Source of the DNA: Vibrio sp. HB236076
GTDB lineage: Bacteria > Pseudomonadota > Gammaproteobacteria > Enterobacterales > Vibrionaceae
Assembly (NCBI RefSeq): GCF_040957575.1
Contig: NZ_CP162601.1
Coordinates: forward strand, 992,001 to 1,056,000
Direction of reading: 5' to 3'
DNA: 64,000 nt
The notes beneath the pieces were generated by a model. That model was not told where the DNA came from and ran no database searches. It saw nothing but the letters and a program-made list of their open reading frames with translations. The position numbers and the translations under genes were made by a program. Within the stretch, counting starts at the first letter, position 1, and each line of letters begins with the position of its first letter. Shown in pieces: positions 1 to 10,182 of this stretch.

Positions 1-918
1 TTTTTTCTGTCCAATCCACCGGATGTTTTTATCGGTGTTGATGCCCCTGACTTTAATTTGCGCTTGGAGTTGGATCTTAAAAAAGCCGGTATAAAAACCG
101 TTCACTACGTCAGCCCTTCGGTTTGGGCGTGGCGGCAAAATCGGATTCACGGTATCGATGCGGCGACCGATTTGGTGTTGGCATTTCTGCCGTTTGAAAA
201 AGCGTTCTACGACAAACACCATGTCGCGTGTGAGTTCGTCGGTCATACCTTAGCCGACAGCTTGCCTCTAGAGCCCGATCAGGCGACAGCCAGAAAAAAA
301 CTTGGCTTAGACTCGAAAGGCCAATGGTTAGCGGTACTGCCTGGTAGTCGCGGCGCAGAAGTTGAAAAAATCGCTCCGCCTTTTATTCAGGCTTGTCAGC
401 GGTTGAAACAACAATTCCCGCAGCTCAATTTTATCGTCGCATTGGTCAATGAGAAGCGCCGCCAACAATTTGAGCAGCTTTGGCAAGATTTGGCGCCAGA
501 ATTGAATTTTGTGCTTGTCAATGATACCGCAAGAGACGTGATTGAAGCGTCTGACGCCGTGATGTTGGCATCGGGTACCGTGGCATTGGAATGCATGCTA
601 CTCAAACGCCCAATGGTTGTCGGTTACAAAGTCAACGCATTGACGGCGTGGTTAGCAAAGCGATTATTAAAAACGCGTTTTGTTTCCTTGCCTAATATAC
701 TGGCCGATCGCGCTTTAGTCGAAGAACTGTTGCAAGACGATTGTCAGCCAGAGCGCCTTTGTCAAGCGATGGTGCCTTTGCTCAATGGTGAAGGGCAGCC
801 AATGGTTGAGGCGTTTTACCAAATGCATCAATGGATTCGAAAAGGCGCAGATCAACAAGCTGCCAAAGCGGTGTTGTCGCTGATTGAAAAAGAACATGAA
901 TATGAAACAACAATTTGA
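1..918 (+). CDS. lpxB: Lipid-A-disaccharide synthase, 5' end cut by window
   Basis: LpxB is the glycosyltransferase that joins UDP-diacylglucosamine and lipid X to make the lipid A disaccharide at the inner membrane. The frame is open from base 1, so about 75 N-terminal residues lie outside the window (305 residues are visible; the family is about 380). Recognisable segments are SPSVWAWR near the start, LPGSRGAEV in the middle and ASGTVALE in the C-terminal UDP-sugar half. It overlaps the start of rnhB, as expected for the lpxB-rnhB-dnaE order of E. coli and Vibrio. Identification rests on recalled family similarity and synteny, which agree. Confidence 0.96.
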   Translation, partial: FFLSNPPDVFIGVDAPDFNLRLELDLKKAGIKTVHYVSPSVWAWRQNRIHGIDAATDLVLAFLPFEKAFYDKHHVACEFVGHTLADSLPLEPDQATARKKLGLDSKGQWLAVLPGSRGAEVEKIAPPFIQACQRLKQQFPQLNFIVALVNEKRRQQFEQLWQDLAPELNFVLVNDTARDVIEASDAVMLASGTVALECMLLKRPMVVGYKVNALTAWLAKRLLKTRFVSLPNILADRALVEELLQDDCQPERLCQAMVPLLNGEGQPMVEAFYQMHQWIRKGADQQAAKAVLSLIEKEHEYETTI

Positions 919-1510
919 ACCTTTTGTTTACCCCGAGGGCTACGCGCTTTTCGCTGGGGTTGACGAAGTTGGCCGCGGCCCTTTAGTCGGCGATGTCGTG
1001 ACGGCGGCGGTGATTTTGGATCCGAATAAACCGATTGAGGGATTGAGCGACTCAAAAGTGTTATCAGAAAAAAAGCGCTTGGCCTTATTTCCACAGATAC
1101 AAGACAACGCCTTGGCTTGGTCAGTAGGTCGCTGTAGCCCACAGGAAATCGATCAAATGAACATTTTGCAAGCGACAATGACGGCGATGCAACGCGCAGT
1201 GGCAGGCCTTAACATTTCGCCAGACTACGTTTTGGTTGATGGCAATCGCACCCCGTCGCTAGCGTGCCCGGCACAAGCGGTTGTCAAAGGTGACTTACGC
1301 GTCGCCGAGATCAGCGCTGCCTCTATTCTCGCTAAGGTGATCCGCGATCAAGATATGATAGAGTTAGACAAACGCTACCCACAATTTGGTTTTGCCCAGC
1401 ACAAAGGTTACCCAACCAAAGCGCATTTTGCGGCAATAGAAGCACACGGTGTGATCGATCAATACCGGCGCAGCTTTAAGCCGGTTAAGCGCATATTGGG
1501 CTTGGATTAG
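896..1510 (+). CDS. rnhB: Ribonuclease HII
   Basis: RNase HII cleaves the RNA strand of RNA-DNA hybrids and starts removal of single ribonucleotides from DNA. The N-terminal [13 protein letters not shown] motif carries the first catalytic Asp and Glu; VLVDGN and [10 protein letters not shown] carry later conserved positions. Length is 204 residues, close to the family norm. ATG codons at 896 and 902 are both possible and neither has a clear ribosome binding site; the gene overlaps the lpxB 3' end by about 20 bases, which suggests translational coupling. An upstream in-frame TTG at 884 is less likely. Confidence 0.95.
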   Translation: MNMKQQFEPFVYPEGYALFAGVDEVGRGPLVGDVVTAAVILDPNKPIEGLSDSKVLSEKKRLALFPQIQDNALAWSVGRCSPQEIDQMNILQATMTAMQRAVAGLNISPDYVLVDGNRTPSLACPAQAVVKGDLRVAEISAASILAKVIRDQDMIELDKRYPQFGFAQHKGYPTKAHFAAIEAHGVIDQYRRSFKPVKRILGLD

Positions 1511-1739
1511 AGATCTTTAAAGCAAAGGGCTTGCGTTAGGGGGAGGTTTACCCATATGGTTTCACCCCTAGGTTATTTTATTTGTCATTGTTGAAAATGG
1601 AAGAAAATGGTCGCAGTGTATTGATTTTTGCGGCCCTTTTCTAAGCTCAATCATCAAGTGTGCCGGCCAGTCCGGTGAGTGGTGATTGCGCGACATGGTT
1701 ATCAACCCTCACTATCTTCAAAAGGCTTAGGCGAGTTTG

Positions 1740-4700
1740 ATGTCAGAACCGAAATTTATTCACTTAAGAGTACACAGCGATTTTTCTATGGTTGATGGGA
1801 TAAGTAAAGTCCCCGCCCTAGTAAAAAAAGCCGCCGAGCTTGGCATGCCTGCCATGGCATTAACCGATTTCACCAACTTATGTGGTTTAGTCAAATTTTA
1901 CAGCACTGCACATAGCCAAGGGGTTAAGCCCATTATTGGTGCTGACTTTGCACTGCGCTCTGATGAGTTTGGCGACCAATTGACCACTTTGACCGTACTG
2001 GCAATGGATCAAGCGGGCTATAAAAACCTCACTCTGTTGATCTCTGAGGCGTATTTACGCGGTCACATTCAGCACCAACCGGTGATCGACAAAGAGTGGC
2101 TGGTGAAATTTAATCAAGGTTTGATTGTCCTCTCTGGGTCTAAAAATGGTGAAATTGGTCAAGGGCTGCTCAAAGGCAATGCCGCGTTGGTCAATCAGTG
2201 TGTCGAGTTTTATCAGCAACATTTTGCCGATCGTTTTTATCTTGAAATTACCCGTTGCGGGCGACCTGACGAAGAAAACTACCTTCACTACGCCGTTGAA
2301 CTCGCCGAGCAACATCAGTTGCCCTTAGTGGCCACCAACGACGTCGTGCTGTTATCTGAGTCGCTGTTTGACGCGCATGAAATTCGCGTGGCGATTCACG
2401 ACGGTTACACCTTAGACGATCCGCGCCGGCCTAAAAATTACAGCCCGCAGCAATACCTGAAAAGCGAAGAGGAGATGTGCCAGCTTTTTGCTGACATTCC
2501 AGAGGCGCTGGCAAACAGTGTTGAGATCGCCAAACGCTGTAATGTGACGGTTCGCTTAGGTGAGTACTTCTTGCCTAACTTTCCGACGGAAGGGATGACG
2601 ATTGAAGACTTTTTGGTTAAAAAATCTCGTGAAGGCCTTGAAGAAAGACTGGATTTTTTATTCCCTGATCCACAAGTTCGCGAGCAAAAAAGGCCCGAGT
2701 ATGACGAGCGTCTACAAATTGAGCTCGACGTTATTAACCAAATGGGGTTTCCCGGTTACTTTTTGATCGTTATGGAGTTTATCCAGTGGTCAAAAGATAA
2801 CGACATTCCCGTGGGACCTGGTCGGGGCTCTGGTGCAGGCTCTTTAGTGGCTTATGCGTTAAAAATCACCGATTTGGATCCACTCGAATACGATTTGCTG
2901 TTCGAGCGCTTCCTAAACCCTGAGCGGGTGTCTATGCCAGATTTCGATGTTGATTTTTGTATGGACAAACGCGACCGCGTGATTGAGCACGTTGCCGAAA
3001 TGTACGGTCGCAACGCGGTGTCACAAATCATTACCTTTGGTACCATGGCGGCCAAAGCGGTGATACGCGACGTGGGGCGCGTGTTGGGTCATCCATTTGG
3101 CTTTGTTGACCGCATTTCTAAAATGATCCCCCCCGATCCTGGGATGACGCTGGAAAAAGCCTTTAAAGCCGAGCCTTCTTTACCTGAGCTGTACGAAGCC
3201 GATGAAGAAGTCCGCGAGCTGATTGATATGTGTCGCTTGCTCGAAGGTTGTACCAGAAACGCAGGCAAACACGCCGGCGGGGTGGTCATTTCGCCGACCA
3301 GCATCACCGACTTTGCGCCGATTTACGCCGACGCGGAAGGTCATCATCCGGTGACACAGTTTGATAAAAACGATGTCGAAACCGCAGGCTTGGTTAAGTT
3401 TGACTTCTTGGGTCTGCGTACCTTAACCATCATTGATTGGGCGCTCGGTCTCATCAACCCTAGGCTGGCTGCAGAAGGCAAGGAGCCGGTTCAAATTGAA
3501 TCGATTCCATTGGCTGATGAAGCCTCATTTCGCATGTTGCAAAATTCAGAAACAACGGCGGTATTCCAGCTTGAATCTCGCGGGATGAAAGAGCTTATCA
3601 AGCGTCTACAACCGGACTGTTTTGAAGACATCATCGCTTTGGTGGCTCTGTTCCGCCCAGGGCCATTGCAGTCGGGCATGGTAGATAACTTTATCGACCG
3701 CAAACACGGGCGCGAAGAAGTCTCCTATCCCGATGAAAAGTGGCAGCACGACTCGCTCAAAGACATTCTCGAGCCGACCTACGGTATCATCCTGTATCAG
3801 GAGCAAGTCATGCAGATTGCTCAGGTATTGGCGGGTTACACCTTAGGTGGCGCTGATATGCTGCGCCGTGCTATGGGTAAGAAAAAGCCAGAAGAAATGG
3901 CCAAGCAAAGGGCGATATTCCAAGCCGGCGCGGAAAAAAATGGTGTCGATGGCGAACTGGCGATGAAAATCTTTGATTTGGTGGAGAAGTTCGCCGGTTA
4001 TGGATTTAACAAATCGCACTCGGCAGCCTATGCGTTAGTCTCGTATCAAACCCTGTGGTTAAAAGCCCATTATCCGGCAGAATTTATGGCTGCGGTGATG
4101 ACCGCCGATATGGACAACACGGAAAAAGTGGTCGGTTTGGTCGACGAGTGCTTTAGAATGAAGTTGACCGTCTTGCCACCGGACATTAACGCCGGATTGT
4201 ATCGCTTTAACGTCGATGACAAAGGTGCCATTGTCTATGGCATTGGTGCTATCAAAGGAGTGGGTGAAGGTCCTATTGATGCGATTTTAGAAGCGCGAGA
4301 AAAAGGCGGATATTTTAAAGATTTGTTTGATTTTTGTGCCAGAATAGATCTTAAACGCGTCAATAAACGCGTGATTGAAAAGTTGATTTTGGCCGGTGCA
4401 CTGGACCGGCTTGGCCCACACAGAGCGGCCTTGATGGCGTCACTCGACGATGCGGTGAAATCGGCCAGCCAATACCACCAAGCACAAGCGTTCGGTCAAG
4501 AGGACATGTTTGGTGTTTTGACCGATGCCCCTGAAGAGGTGGAAAATAAGTACCATCAAGTTGACCCCTGGCCAGAGAAGGTGTGGCTCGATGGTGAGAA
4601 TGAAACTCTAGGCCTATACTTAACAGGTCACCCGATTAATGCCTATTTAAAAGAATTAAAGCACTATACTCAATGCCGTATAAAAGATGCGACCCCTACT

Positions 4701-5219
4701 CGACGCGATCAAGTCGTGACGTTGTCGGGGTTGGTGATCGCCGCCCGTGTGATGACCACAAAGCGCGGATCACGAATTGGTCTTATGACTATCGATGATC
4801 GTTCAGGGCGAATGGAAGTTATGTTATTCTCTGATGCGCTTGAACGATACATGGATCTGTTAGAAAAAGACCGCATTTTGGTCGTTTCAGGACAGGTCAG
4901 CTTTGATGACTTCAACGGTGGCCTTAAAATGACGGCACGAGAAGTGATGGAACTTGGTCAGGCGCGAGAGAAGTACGCCCGAGGGCTATCGCTTTCTATG
5001 CTTGAAACACAAGTTGACACGGCGTTTTTTGATCGTTTTCAACAAGTGATGTCACCGCACAAAGCGGGGACTATTCCCGTACATGTGTATTATCAACGTG
5101 CCGACGCCAGAGTGCGGTTAACACTGGGCACGCAGTGGCGAGTTACGCCCAATGATAAATTATTAGATGATTTAAAACAGTTGCTTGGCAAAGACCAAGT
5201 AGAACTTGAATTTAACTAA
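1740..5219 (+). CDS. dnaE: DNA polymerase III alpha subunit
   Basis: Replicative polymerase catalytic subunit, 1159 residues, about the E. coli length (1160). The N-terminal PHP domain begins at residue 8 ([12 protein letters not shown]). The catalytic palm carries PDFDVDF near residue 400, whose two aspartates are the metal ligands, and FDFLGLRT near 555 with the third. Helix-hairpin-helix and OB-fold regions follow ([12 protein letters not shown] near 1000). A TTG immediately upstream at 1737 is also in frame, but ATG 1740 matches the MSEPKF-type start of the family. It sits 229 bases after rnhB and 42 bases before accA, so all three may be cotranscribed. Confidence 0.98.
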   Translation: MSEPKFIHLRVHSDFSMVDGISKVPALVKKAAELGMPAMALTDFTNLCGLVKFYSTAHSQGVKPIIGADFALRSDEFGDQLTTLTVLAMDQAGYKNLTLLISEAYLRGHIQHQPVIDKEWLVKFNQGLIVLSGSKNGEIGQGLLKGNAALVNQCVEFYQQHFADRFYLEITRCGRPDEENYLHYAVELAEQHQLPLVATNDVVLLSESLFDAHEIRVAIHDGYTLDDPRRPKNYSPQQYLKSEEEMCQLFADIPEALANSVEIAKRCNVTVRLGEYFLPNFPTEGMTIEDFLVKKSREGLEERLDFLFPDPQVREQKRPEYDERLQIELDVINQMGFPGYFLIVMEFIQWSKDNDIPVGPGRGSGAGSLVAYALKITDLDPLEYDLLFERFLNPERVSMPDFDVDFCMDKRDRVIEHVAEMYGRNAVSQIITFGTMAAKAVIRDVGRVLGHPFGFVDRISKMIPPDPGMTLEKAFKAEPSLPELYEADEEVRELIDMCRLLEGCTRNAGKHAGGVVISPTSITDFAPIYADAEGHHPVTQFDKNDVETAGLVKFDFLGLRTLTIIDWALGLINPRLAAEGKEPVQIESIPLADEASFRMLQNSETTAVFQLESRGMKELIKRLQPDCFEDIIALVALFRPGPLQSGMVDNFIDRKHGREEVSYPDEKWQHDSLKDILEPTYGIILYQEQVMQIAQVLAGYTLGGADMLRRAMGKKKPEEMAKQRAIFQAGAEKNGVDGELAMKIFDLVEKFAGYGFNKSHSAAYALVSYQTLWLKAHYPAEFMAAVMTADMDNTEKVVGLVDECFRMKLTVLPPDINAGLYRFNVDDKGAIVYGIGAIKGVGEGPIDAILEAREKGGYFKDLFDFCARIDLKRVNKRVIEKLILAGALDRLGPHRAALMASLDDAVKSASQYHQAQAFGQEDMFGVLTDAPEEVENKYHQVDPWPEKVWLDGENETLGLYLTGHPINAYLKELKHYTQCRIKDATPTRRDQVVTLSGLVIAARVMTTKRGSRIGLMTIDDRSGRMEVMLFSDALERYMDLLEKDRILVVSGQVSFDDFNGGLKMTAREVMELGQAREKYARGLSLSMLETQVDTAFFDRFQQVMSPHKAGTIPVHVYYQRADARVRLTLGTQWRVTPNDKLLDDLKQLLGKDQVELEFN

Positions 5220-5261
5220 AAGTCAGAGTCACCAACGACGCTGAATAACAAGGATCTTTAG

Positions 5262-6221
5262 ATGAGCCTGAATTTTCTAGAATTTGAAAAGCCGATTGCT
5301 GAATTAGAAGCAAAAATTGAAGCCCTGCGTGACATGTCTCGTTATGGCGGTGAAGCTGCGGTGGATCTGGATAAAGAAATTGAACAATTGGAAAGTAAAA
5401 GCCTGGAACTCAAGAAAAAAATCTTCAGTGACCTTGGTGCATGGGAAACGGCGCAACTCGCTCGTCATCCTCAACGTCCTTATACGCTTGATTACATTCA
5501 ACACGTCTTTTCAGATTTTGATGAATTAGCCGGTGATCGCGCCTACGCCGATGATAAAGCCATTGTCGGTGGTATTGCTCGTTTAGAGGGGCGTCCGGTC
5601 ATGATTATCGGTCATCAAAAAGGCCGTGAAACACGTGACAAAGTAAAACGTAACTTTGGTATGCCAAAACCAGAGGGCTATCGCAAAGCATTGCGTTTGA
5701 TGGAGATGGCTGAGCGTTTTAACATGCCAATTATCACCTTTATCGACACCGCTGGTGCGTACCCTGGCCTAGGGGCAGAAGAGCGCGGCCAATCAGAAGC
5801 GATCGCTCGTAACTTAAAAGTGATGTCTGGCCTTAGCGTTCCTGTGATTTGTAATGTCATCGGTGAGGGTGGCTCTGGCGGCGCTTTGGCGATTGGTGTT
5901 GGTGATTATGTCAACATGCTGCAATACTCGACTTATTCGGTGATTTCTCCAGAAGGCTGTGCCTCTATTTTATGGCGAGACTCGGAAAAAGCGCCACAAG
6001 CGGCGGAAGCCATGGGATTGACAGCACCAAGACTCAAAGAGTTGGAGCTTATCGATCACATTATTGAAGAGCCTCTTGGCGGCGCACATCGCAACCACAA
6101 AGCAATGGCGGACAATATGAAAGCGACGTTACTGGCTCAATTAGAAGAATTGGAACCGCTTGATAATGAGATGCTACTTGAGCGCCGCTACCAGCGTTTA
6201 ATGAGTTACGGCTACTGCTAA
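5262..6221 (+). CDS. accA: Acetyl-CoA carboxylase carboxyltransferase subunit alpha
   Basis: AccA with AccD moves the carboxyl group from carboxybiotin to acetyl-CoA, giving malonyl-CoA for fatty acid synthesis. The protein has 319 residues, exactly the usual size. The N-terminal 60 residues form a helical region; the crotonase-like core has IDTAGAYPG at 161-169 and the glycine-rich oxyanion segment [10 protein letters not shown] at 201-210. A ribosome binding site (AAGGA) lies 5' of ATG 5262. The position directly after dnaE is conserved in E. coli and Vibrio. A long inverted repeat and a terminator follow the gene. Confidence 0.98.
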   Translation: MSLNFLEFEKPIAELEAKIEALRDMSRYGGEAAVDLDKEIEQLESKSLELKKKIFSDLGAWETAQLARHPQRPYTLDYIQHVFSDFDELAGDRAYADDKAIVGGIARLEGRPVMIIGHQKGRETRDKVKRNFGMPKPEGYRKALRLMEMAERFNMPIITFIDTAGAYPGLGAEERGQSEAIARNLKVMSGLSVPVICNVIGEGGSGGALAIGVGDYVNMLQYSTYSVISPEGCASILWRDSEKAPQAAEAMGLTAPRLKELELIDHIIEEPLGGAHRNHKAMADNMKATLLAQLEELEPLDNEMLLERRYQRLMSYGYC

Positions 6222-6238
6222 TCGAGTCGGGTACTCAG

Positions 6239-6295
6239 GTTATCCCATCGCGGCTCAACTTCGTGAGCTGAGCTAAGCTCAATCGATTGGATAAC
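6239..6295. repeat. Long imperfect inverted repeat between accA and tilS
   Basis: GTTATCCCATCG at 6239-6250 pairs with CGATTGGATAAC at 6284-6295 (11 of 12 positions). A second inverted repeat lies inside: TGAGCT at 6264-6269 pairs with AGCTCA at 6276-6281. The whole can fold as a long stem with an inner hairpin. It is followed 12 bases later by a separate intrinsic terminator, so it is not simply the terminator of accA. It may be a small dispersed repeat or an mRNA 3' end stabiliser; the sequence alone does not say which. Confidence 0.6.
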
Positions 6296-6306
6296 TATTA
6301 AAGGTA

Positions 6307-6333
6307 AAAAGCTGGCATTGACCAGCTTTTTTT
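6307..6333 (+). terminator. Intrinsic terminator after accA
   Basis: The stem AAAAGCTGG (6307-6315) pairs with CCAGCTTTT (6322-6330) around a 6-nt loop and runs into seven T residues. It would end the rnhB-dnaE-accA transcript before tilS. Confidence 0.85.
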
Positions 6334-6440
6334 CATTGAGACCAATCTGAGTCATGCTATTGTCCGTGATGTTCTTGGGGCGGTGACCGCGTTTTTACCA
6401 GCAACGCAATGCGATTGGTTTTCATCAGTGGGAAGAATTT

Positions 6441-7760
6441 GTGACTGTTTCTAGCGAATTTACGCGTCAACTGATGGCGCTTGATCCAGCGCCTCATACT
6501 TTAGTTGTGGCCTTTAGTGGTGGTGTCGACTCACAGGTGTTACTCGCCTTGGCCGTTGACTATGCGAAAGCGCATCGATTGGGGCTTCGCGCGGTTCACA
6601 TCAATCACAATCTCAGTCCGAATGCCGAACAATGGCAGGCGTTTTGTGAGCGATATTGCCAGCAATACGAGGTTGAATTTTTTGCTCACTCTGTGCAGTT
6701 AACGAAAAATGGCGGTGACAGTCTCGAGCAAATTGCCCGGCAAGCTCGTTATCAAGTGTTGTCGCAATACGTTCAACACGGCGAGTTATTGTTAACCGGC
6801 CAACACCTCGATGACCAAGCCGAAACGTTTTTACTGGCGTTAAAAAGAGGCAGTGGGCCAAAGGGGTTATCAGCAATGCCCTTGTTAAAGCCCTTTGCCA
6901 ATGGCCATTTAATGCGACCACTCTTGTCTCTGACTCGGCGTGAGATAGAGGCGTTCGCTCGGCAAAGGCAACTGACCTGGGCAGAGGACGAAAGCAATCG
7001 CGATGTCCGTTTTGATCGCAATTTCTTACGTCATCAGGTGTTGCCGTCACTCAATCAACGCTGGCCGCATTTTAGTCAAGCCGTGGCGCGGACGGCGCAG
7101 ATTTGCGCTGAGCAAGAAGCCTTACTCCAAGAACTGCTGAGTGAGAAATTAGCCCAATATACAGCGCAAAACGGCGGGCTGTCGATTGATGGATTGGCAA
7201 ATGAAAGCCCCACGTCACGGCGTTATTTATTGCGGATGTGGATGATGGAACAAGGCTGGCCTGCGGTTGAGAGAAAGCACCTTACCATTATTTGGCAGCA
7301 AATCGCCATGGCAAAAAACGATGCCAACCCTGTGTTTGAATACGGTCATTATTGTGTTCGTCGTTTTGATGGGTGGCTTTTCCTCGATACAGTCAAGCAA
7401 GACATCTCAAGGTGGCGTTCTCGCTTAGTACTTGAACAACCTCAAACCTTACCCGATGGCTTGGGGGAGTTGAGGTTAACGACGATGGCTTCTTCGCGAC
7501 AACTGATGCGGCCACAGCAAGAGTGGTGGCTTTGTTTTGATCCTGCGGGGTTAGTCGCACACCCTGTCGAACGCGGTCGGCGACGAAAGCTAAAAAAAAT
7601 ATTTCAAGAATACGGTGTGCCAAGTTGGCAAAGGCGTCGGATACCGATTATTGTCACGCCCCAGCAACAAGTCGTTGCGGTGGCCGGTTTGTTTGTTGAC
7701 CGGGCCTTTGCGGGCGATGACCTTGGTATACAGTGGCAACAAGAATCAAAAGGTAAGTGA
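6441..7760 (+). CDS. tilS: tRNA(Ile)-lysidine synthetase
   Basis: TilS adds lysine to C34 of the CAU-anticodon tRNA-Ile, changing it to lysidine so that it reads AUA codons. The PP-loop ATPase motif SGGVDS lies at residues 26-31 and is followed by the GQHLDDQAETFLL segment of the catalytic N-terminal domain. The C-terminal substrate-binding domains end with a KLKKIFQEYGVPSW-type segment. Length is 439 residues (E. coli 432). The start is GTG 6441, preceded by GGAAG at 6431-6435. Its stop codon overlaps the ATG of the next gene, so the two are probably translationally coupled. Confidence 0.96.
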   Translation: MTVSSEFTRQLMALDPAPHTLVVAFSGGVDSQVLLALAVDYAKAHRLGLRAVHINHNLSPNAEQWQAFCERYCQQYEVEFFAHSVQLTKNGGDSLEQIARQARYQVLSQYVQHGELLLTGQHLDDQAETFLLALKRGSGPKGLSAMPLLKPFANGHLMRPLLSLTRREIEAFARQRQLTWAEDESNRDVRFDRNFLRHQVLPSLNQRWPHFSQAVARTAQICAEQEALLQELLSEKLAQYTAQNGGLSIDGLANESPTSRRYLLRMWMMEQGWPAVERKHLTIIWQQIAMAKNDANPVFEYGHYCVRRFDGWLFLDTVKQDISRWRSRLVLEQPQTLPDGLGELRLTTMASSRQLMRPQQEWWLCFDPAGLVAHPVERGRRRKLKKIFQEYGVPSWQRRRIPIIVTPQQQVVAVAGLFVDRAFAGDDLGIQWQQESKGK

Positions 7761-8080
7761 TGAAAAAAGAGGCGCTATTTTTATTGTTGGTATGCTGTGG
7801 CGTTACAAACGCCATGGCGCAAGGTGATGCACGTGTTGGGCAGCGTTTGTCTCAGCAATGTGCCGCTTGTCACGGAGCGCAAGGGATCCCATCGATGGCG
7901 GGTATTCCGACGATTGCCGGCCAAACAAAAGAAGAGCTATTCAACGCTTTGGTCGCTTATCAAAATGGGACCAGTCAAGGGTCAAAAGCGTTTATTATGA
8001 AATCGCAAGTCAGTCGTTTTAGTTTACAGCAACTCGATGATTTGGCGACCTATTACTCACAACTTCCGGCTAAGAAATAA
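7760..8080 (+). CDS. Small periplasmic c-type cytochrome (class I, one haem)
   Basis: A 106-residue protein with a signal peptide (hydrophobic residues 5-17, likely cleaved after Ala-Met-Ala at 18-20) and one haem-binding motif, CAACH at residues 34-38. The distal ligand is probably the methionine of FIMKSQ near residue 77. Small electron-carrier cytochromes of the c4/c5 group have this form, and this looks like one half of a two-haem c4. The ATG at 7760 shares a base with the tilS stop codon; an in-frame GTG at 7757 is less likely. No redox partner gene lies nearby, so its electron donor and acceptor cannot be named. Confidence 0.9.
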   Translation: MKKEALFLLLVCCGVTNAMAQGDARVGQRLSQQCAACHGAQGIPSMAGIPTIAGQTKEELFNALVAYQNGTSQGSKAFIMKSQVSRFSLQQLDDLATYYSQLPAKK

Positions 8081-8098
8081 ACAGACCACTTCGCGAAA

Positions 8099-8115
8099 TT
8101 GGCATGTGTATTGCG
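8099..8115 (+). promoter_or_regulatory. Candidate sigma-54 promoter of glnB
   Basis: TTGGCAT (8099-8105) and TTGCG (8111-8115) place the diagnostic GG at 8101-8102 and GC at 8113-8114, exactly 10 bases apart, as in -24/-12 promoters. The glnB ATG is about 80 bases downstream. I saw no obvious NtrC-type palindrome just upstream, so the activator is unknown. Confidence 0.6.
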
Positions 8116-8178
8116 AGGTTTTTCTCGAGACAAGATTGAAACTCATCACGGCTTAATCAATAATAAGCCAGATATTAG

Positions 8179-8532
<354 letters not shown>

Positions 8533-8573
8533 TGCCGATGGCAACCCCAGTTTGTGATCGGTTATGAAAGATT

Positions 8574-8598
8574 AAAGAGCAGTGACTGCTCTTTTTTT
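8574..8598 (+). terminator. Intrinsic terminator after glnB
   Basis: AAAGAGCAG (8574-8582) pairs with CTGCTCTTT (8586-8594) across a 3-nt loop and continues into a T run. It ends the short glnB transcript. Confidence 0.9.
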
Positions 8599-8618
8599 GT
8601 GCGTCTAATGAGTAATGA

Positions 8619-9488
8619 ATGAACTTTCGAATGATAAAATTTATCGGGGTGTTGAGCGTTGTTGCGGCCTTTTTAACGGGGGGGATGGTTTATCAAAACC
8701 TTGACGTTTCAAAACAGGCTAAGCTAACCGAACTTGGCCAGCAGGTGTTGCGCACTCAACAGACGTGTATTCAAGAGCCAGCAAGACAAATACCAACGCT
8801 GCCTTTGGATGACCAAGGGCGTTTTTCCTTGTTGGTATGGAATATTTACAAGCAAAATACGCCGGGATGGAAAGGCGCGCTGACCGAATTAAGCCAAGAT
8901 AAAGAGTTAATTTTATTGCAAGAATCTAGCTTAACCGCCGAGCTCAGCGATTGGGTTTCAAATCAGCACCTCAGGGCTTTGCAAGTTCGTGCTTTTCGTT
9001 TTTTGTCACAAGATGCGGGCGTCATGACAATGGCAAAAGTGTTGCCAAGACGCGCTTGTGGGTTTCTCCAGTCAGAGCCGTGGCTGCGCTTGCCCAAATC
9101 ACTGCTTATTACTGAGTATACATTGAGCACGGGACAGACTTTGCAAGTAGTTAACTTACATGCGATTAATTTTACCCTGTCGACACAAGATTATCGACAG
9201 CAGTTGCAAGTTGCGCTTGAGCAATTGAGCCCGAGTTCGCCGGCGATTGTGGCAGGGGACTTTAATACATGGAGTCCTGAGCGTCGAGCCGTTGTGGCGG
9301 ACTTGTTGCAAGGGCCGTCATGGCAAGAGGTGGCTTTTACACCGGATAAGCGAAGCCGTTTTTTTGGCCGCGCTGTGTTGGATCACGTCTTTTATCGCGG
9401 CTTGAGCGTGATACATGCTCAAGCTACACACAGTGACGCCTCGGATCACAACCCGCTGCAAGTCTCGTTTTCCCTGTCAGCGGATTAG
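8619..9488 (+). CDS. yafD: YafD-like endonuclease/exonuclease/phosphatase family protein
   Basis: A 289-residue protein with an N-terminal hydrophobic helix (about residues 8-24) and a periplasm- or membrane-facing EEP fold. The expected motifs appear in order: LLVWNIYKQN, the metal-binding Glu in ILLQES, VNLHAINF, AGDFNTWS, LDHVFYRG and the terminal SDHNPL. These are the catalytic Asn, Glu, Asp and His positions of the superfamily. It resembles E. coli YafD, whose substrate is not firmly established; that gene also lies close to mltD-gloB. Start codons at 8619 and 8631 are both possible. It converges on the YIP1-like gene with only 18 bases between them and no terminator visible. Confidence 0.85.
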   Translation: MNFRMIKFIGVLSVVAAFLTGGMVYQNLDVSKQAKLTELGQQVLRTQQTCIQEPARQIPTLPLDDQGRFSLLVWNIYKQNTPGWKGALTELSQDKELILLQESSLTAELSDWVSNQHLRALQVRAFRFLSQDAGVMTMAKVLPRRACGFLQSEPWLRLPKSLLITEYTLSTGQTLQVVNLHAINFTLSTQDYRQQLQVALEQLSPSSPAIVAGDFNTWSPERRAVVADLLQGPSWQEVAFTPDKRSRFFGRAVLDHVFYRGLSVIHAQATHSDASDHNPLQVSFSLSAD

Positions 9489-9506
9489 TGTTTGATGACG
9501 AGGCGA

Positions 9507-10181
9507 TTAACTAATGGCCACCCCAAGCGACCAAAATGAGAAAAAGCCCAACCAAGGTAACATGGCAATGGCGAGGGCTTGACCTCCCTCGAGTGGTGTC
9601 CATGTAAGTACAGCGCCGTAACCGAGTACAATATACCAGGGCATCAGCAAAGGAAACGCACTGGCGATTTGCGACCACTTTGAGGTTGGTTCTAAGTGTA
9701 AAAGGCCATTAAGGCTGTTGAGATCAGCACTGAAAATGACAATGGGTTCGTGTTGCAAGATGCCGCTGACGTAACTGGCCATATCGCCAAGCAGAGCGGG
9801 TAACATCATCACAGACGCGGCGGCAAACCATTGCCTGAGCGTGAGTTTAACGATGTGTTTGGTGGCGAGGTGAAACCAGATTGCCAATAATACAATGCAC
9901 AGCGTTCTCGATAAAACATCGCTGATGATCTGCCCAGCTAATAAGGTCTGGGGATCGGGCAGTGACTGAGTTGGGTAAATTTGACTGAGCTGAGCGAGCA
10001 ACCATTGTGGGTCTGTGCGCTCGAAATAGGCGCCCCAAAATAAAAACACGCTGAGCACTAAGGCCAGATAAGCGAACCAGCCCGCTTTGGGCTGGTGATA
10101 GAGTGTGATAAAGGCTTGCTGTGGCGAAGTGAAACCGTGCAGTATGACATGCCATGGTTTGATCTGATGCGTTGTCGTCAT
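9507..10181 (-). CDS. YIP1-like integral membrane protein
   Basis: A 224-residue protein with about five hydrophobic segments (near residues 40-55, 80-105, 120-145, 180-195 and 200-220). The pattern resembles the bacterial Yip1/DUF1282 family of inner-membrane proteins of unknown function. I chose the ATG at 10181 because AGGTGAG lies 8 bases upstream; an in-frame GTG at 10190 would overlap the end of mltD. It begins 1-2 bases after the mltD stop and is probably cotranscribed with it. No catalytic motif is visible, so no function is assigned. Confidence 0.75.
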   Translation of the reverse strand: MTTTHQIKPWHVILHGFTSPQQAFITLYHQPKAGWFAYLALVLSVFLFWGAYFERTDPQWLLAQLSQIYPTQSLPDPQTLLAGQIISDVLSRTLCIVLLAIWFHLATKHIVKLTLRQWFAAASVMMLPALLGDMASYVSGILQHEPIVIFSADLNSLNGLLHLEPTSKWSQIASAFPLLMPWYIVLGYGAVLTWTPLEGGQALAIAMLPWLGFFSFWSLGVAIS

Positions 10182-10182
10182 G

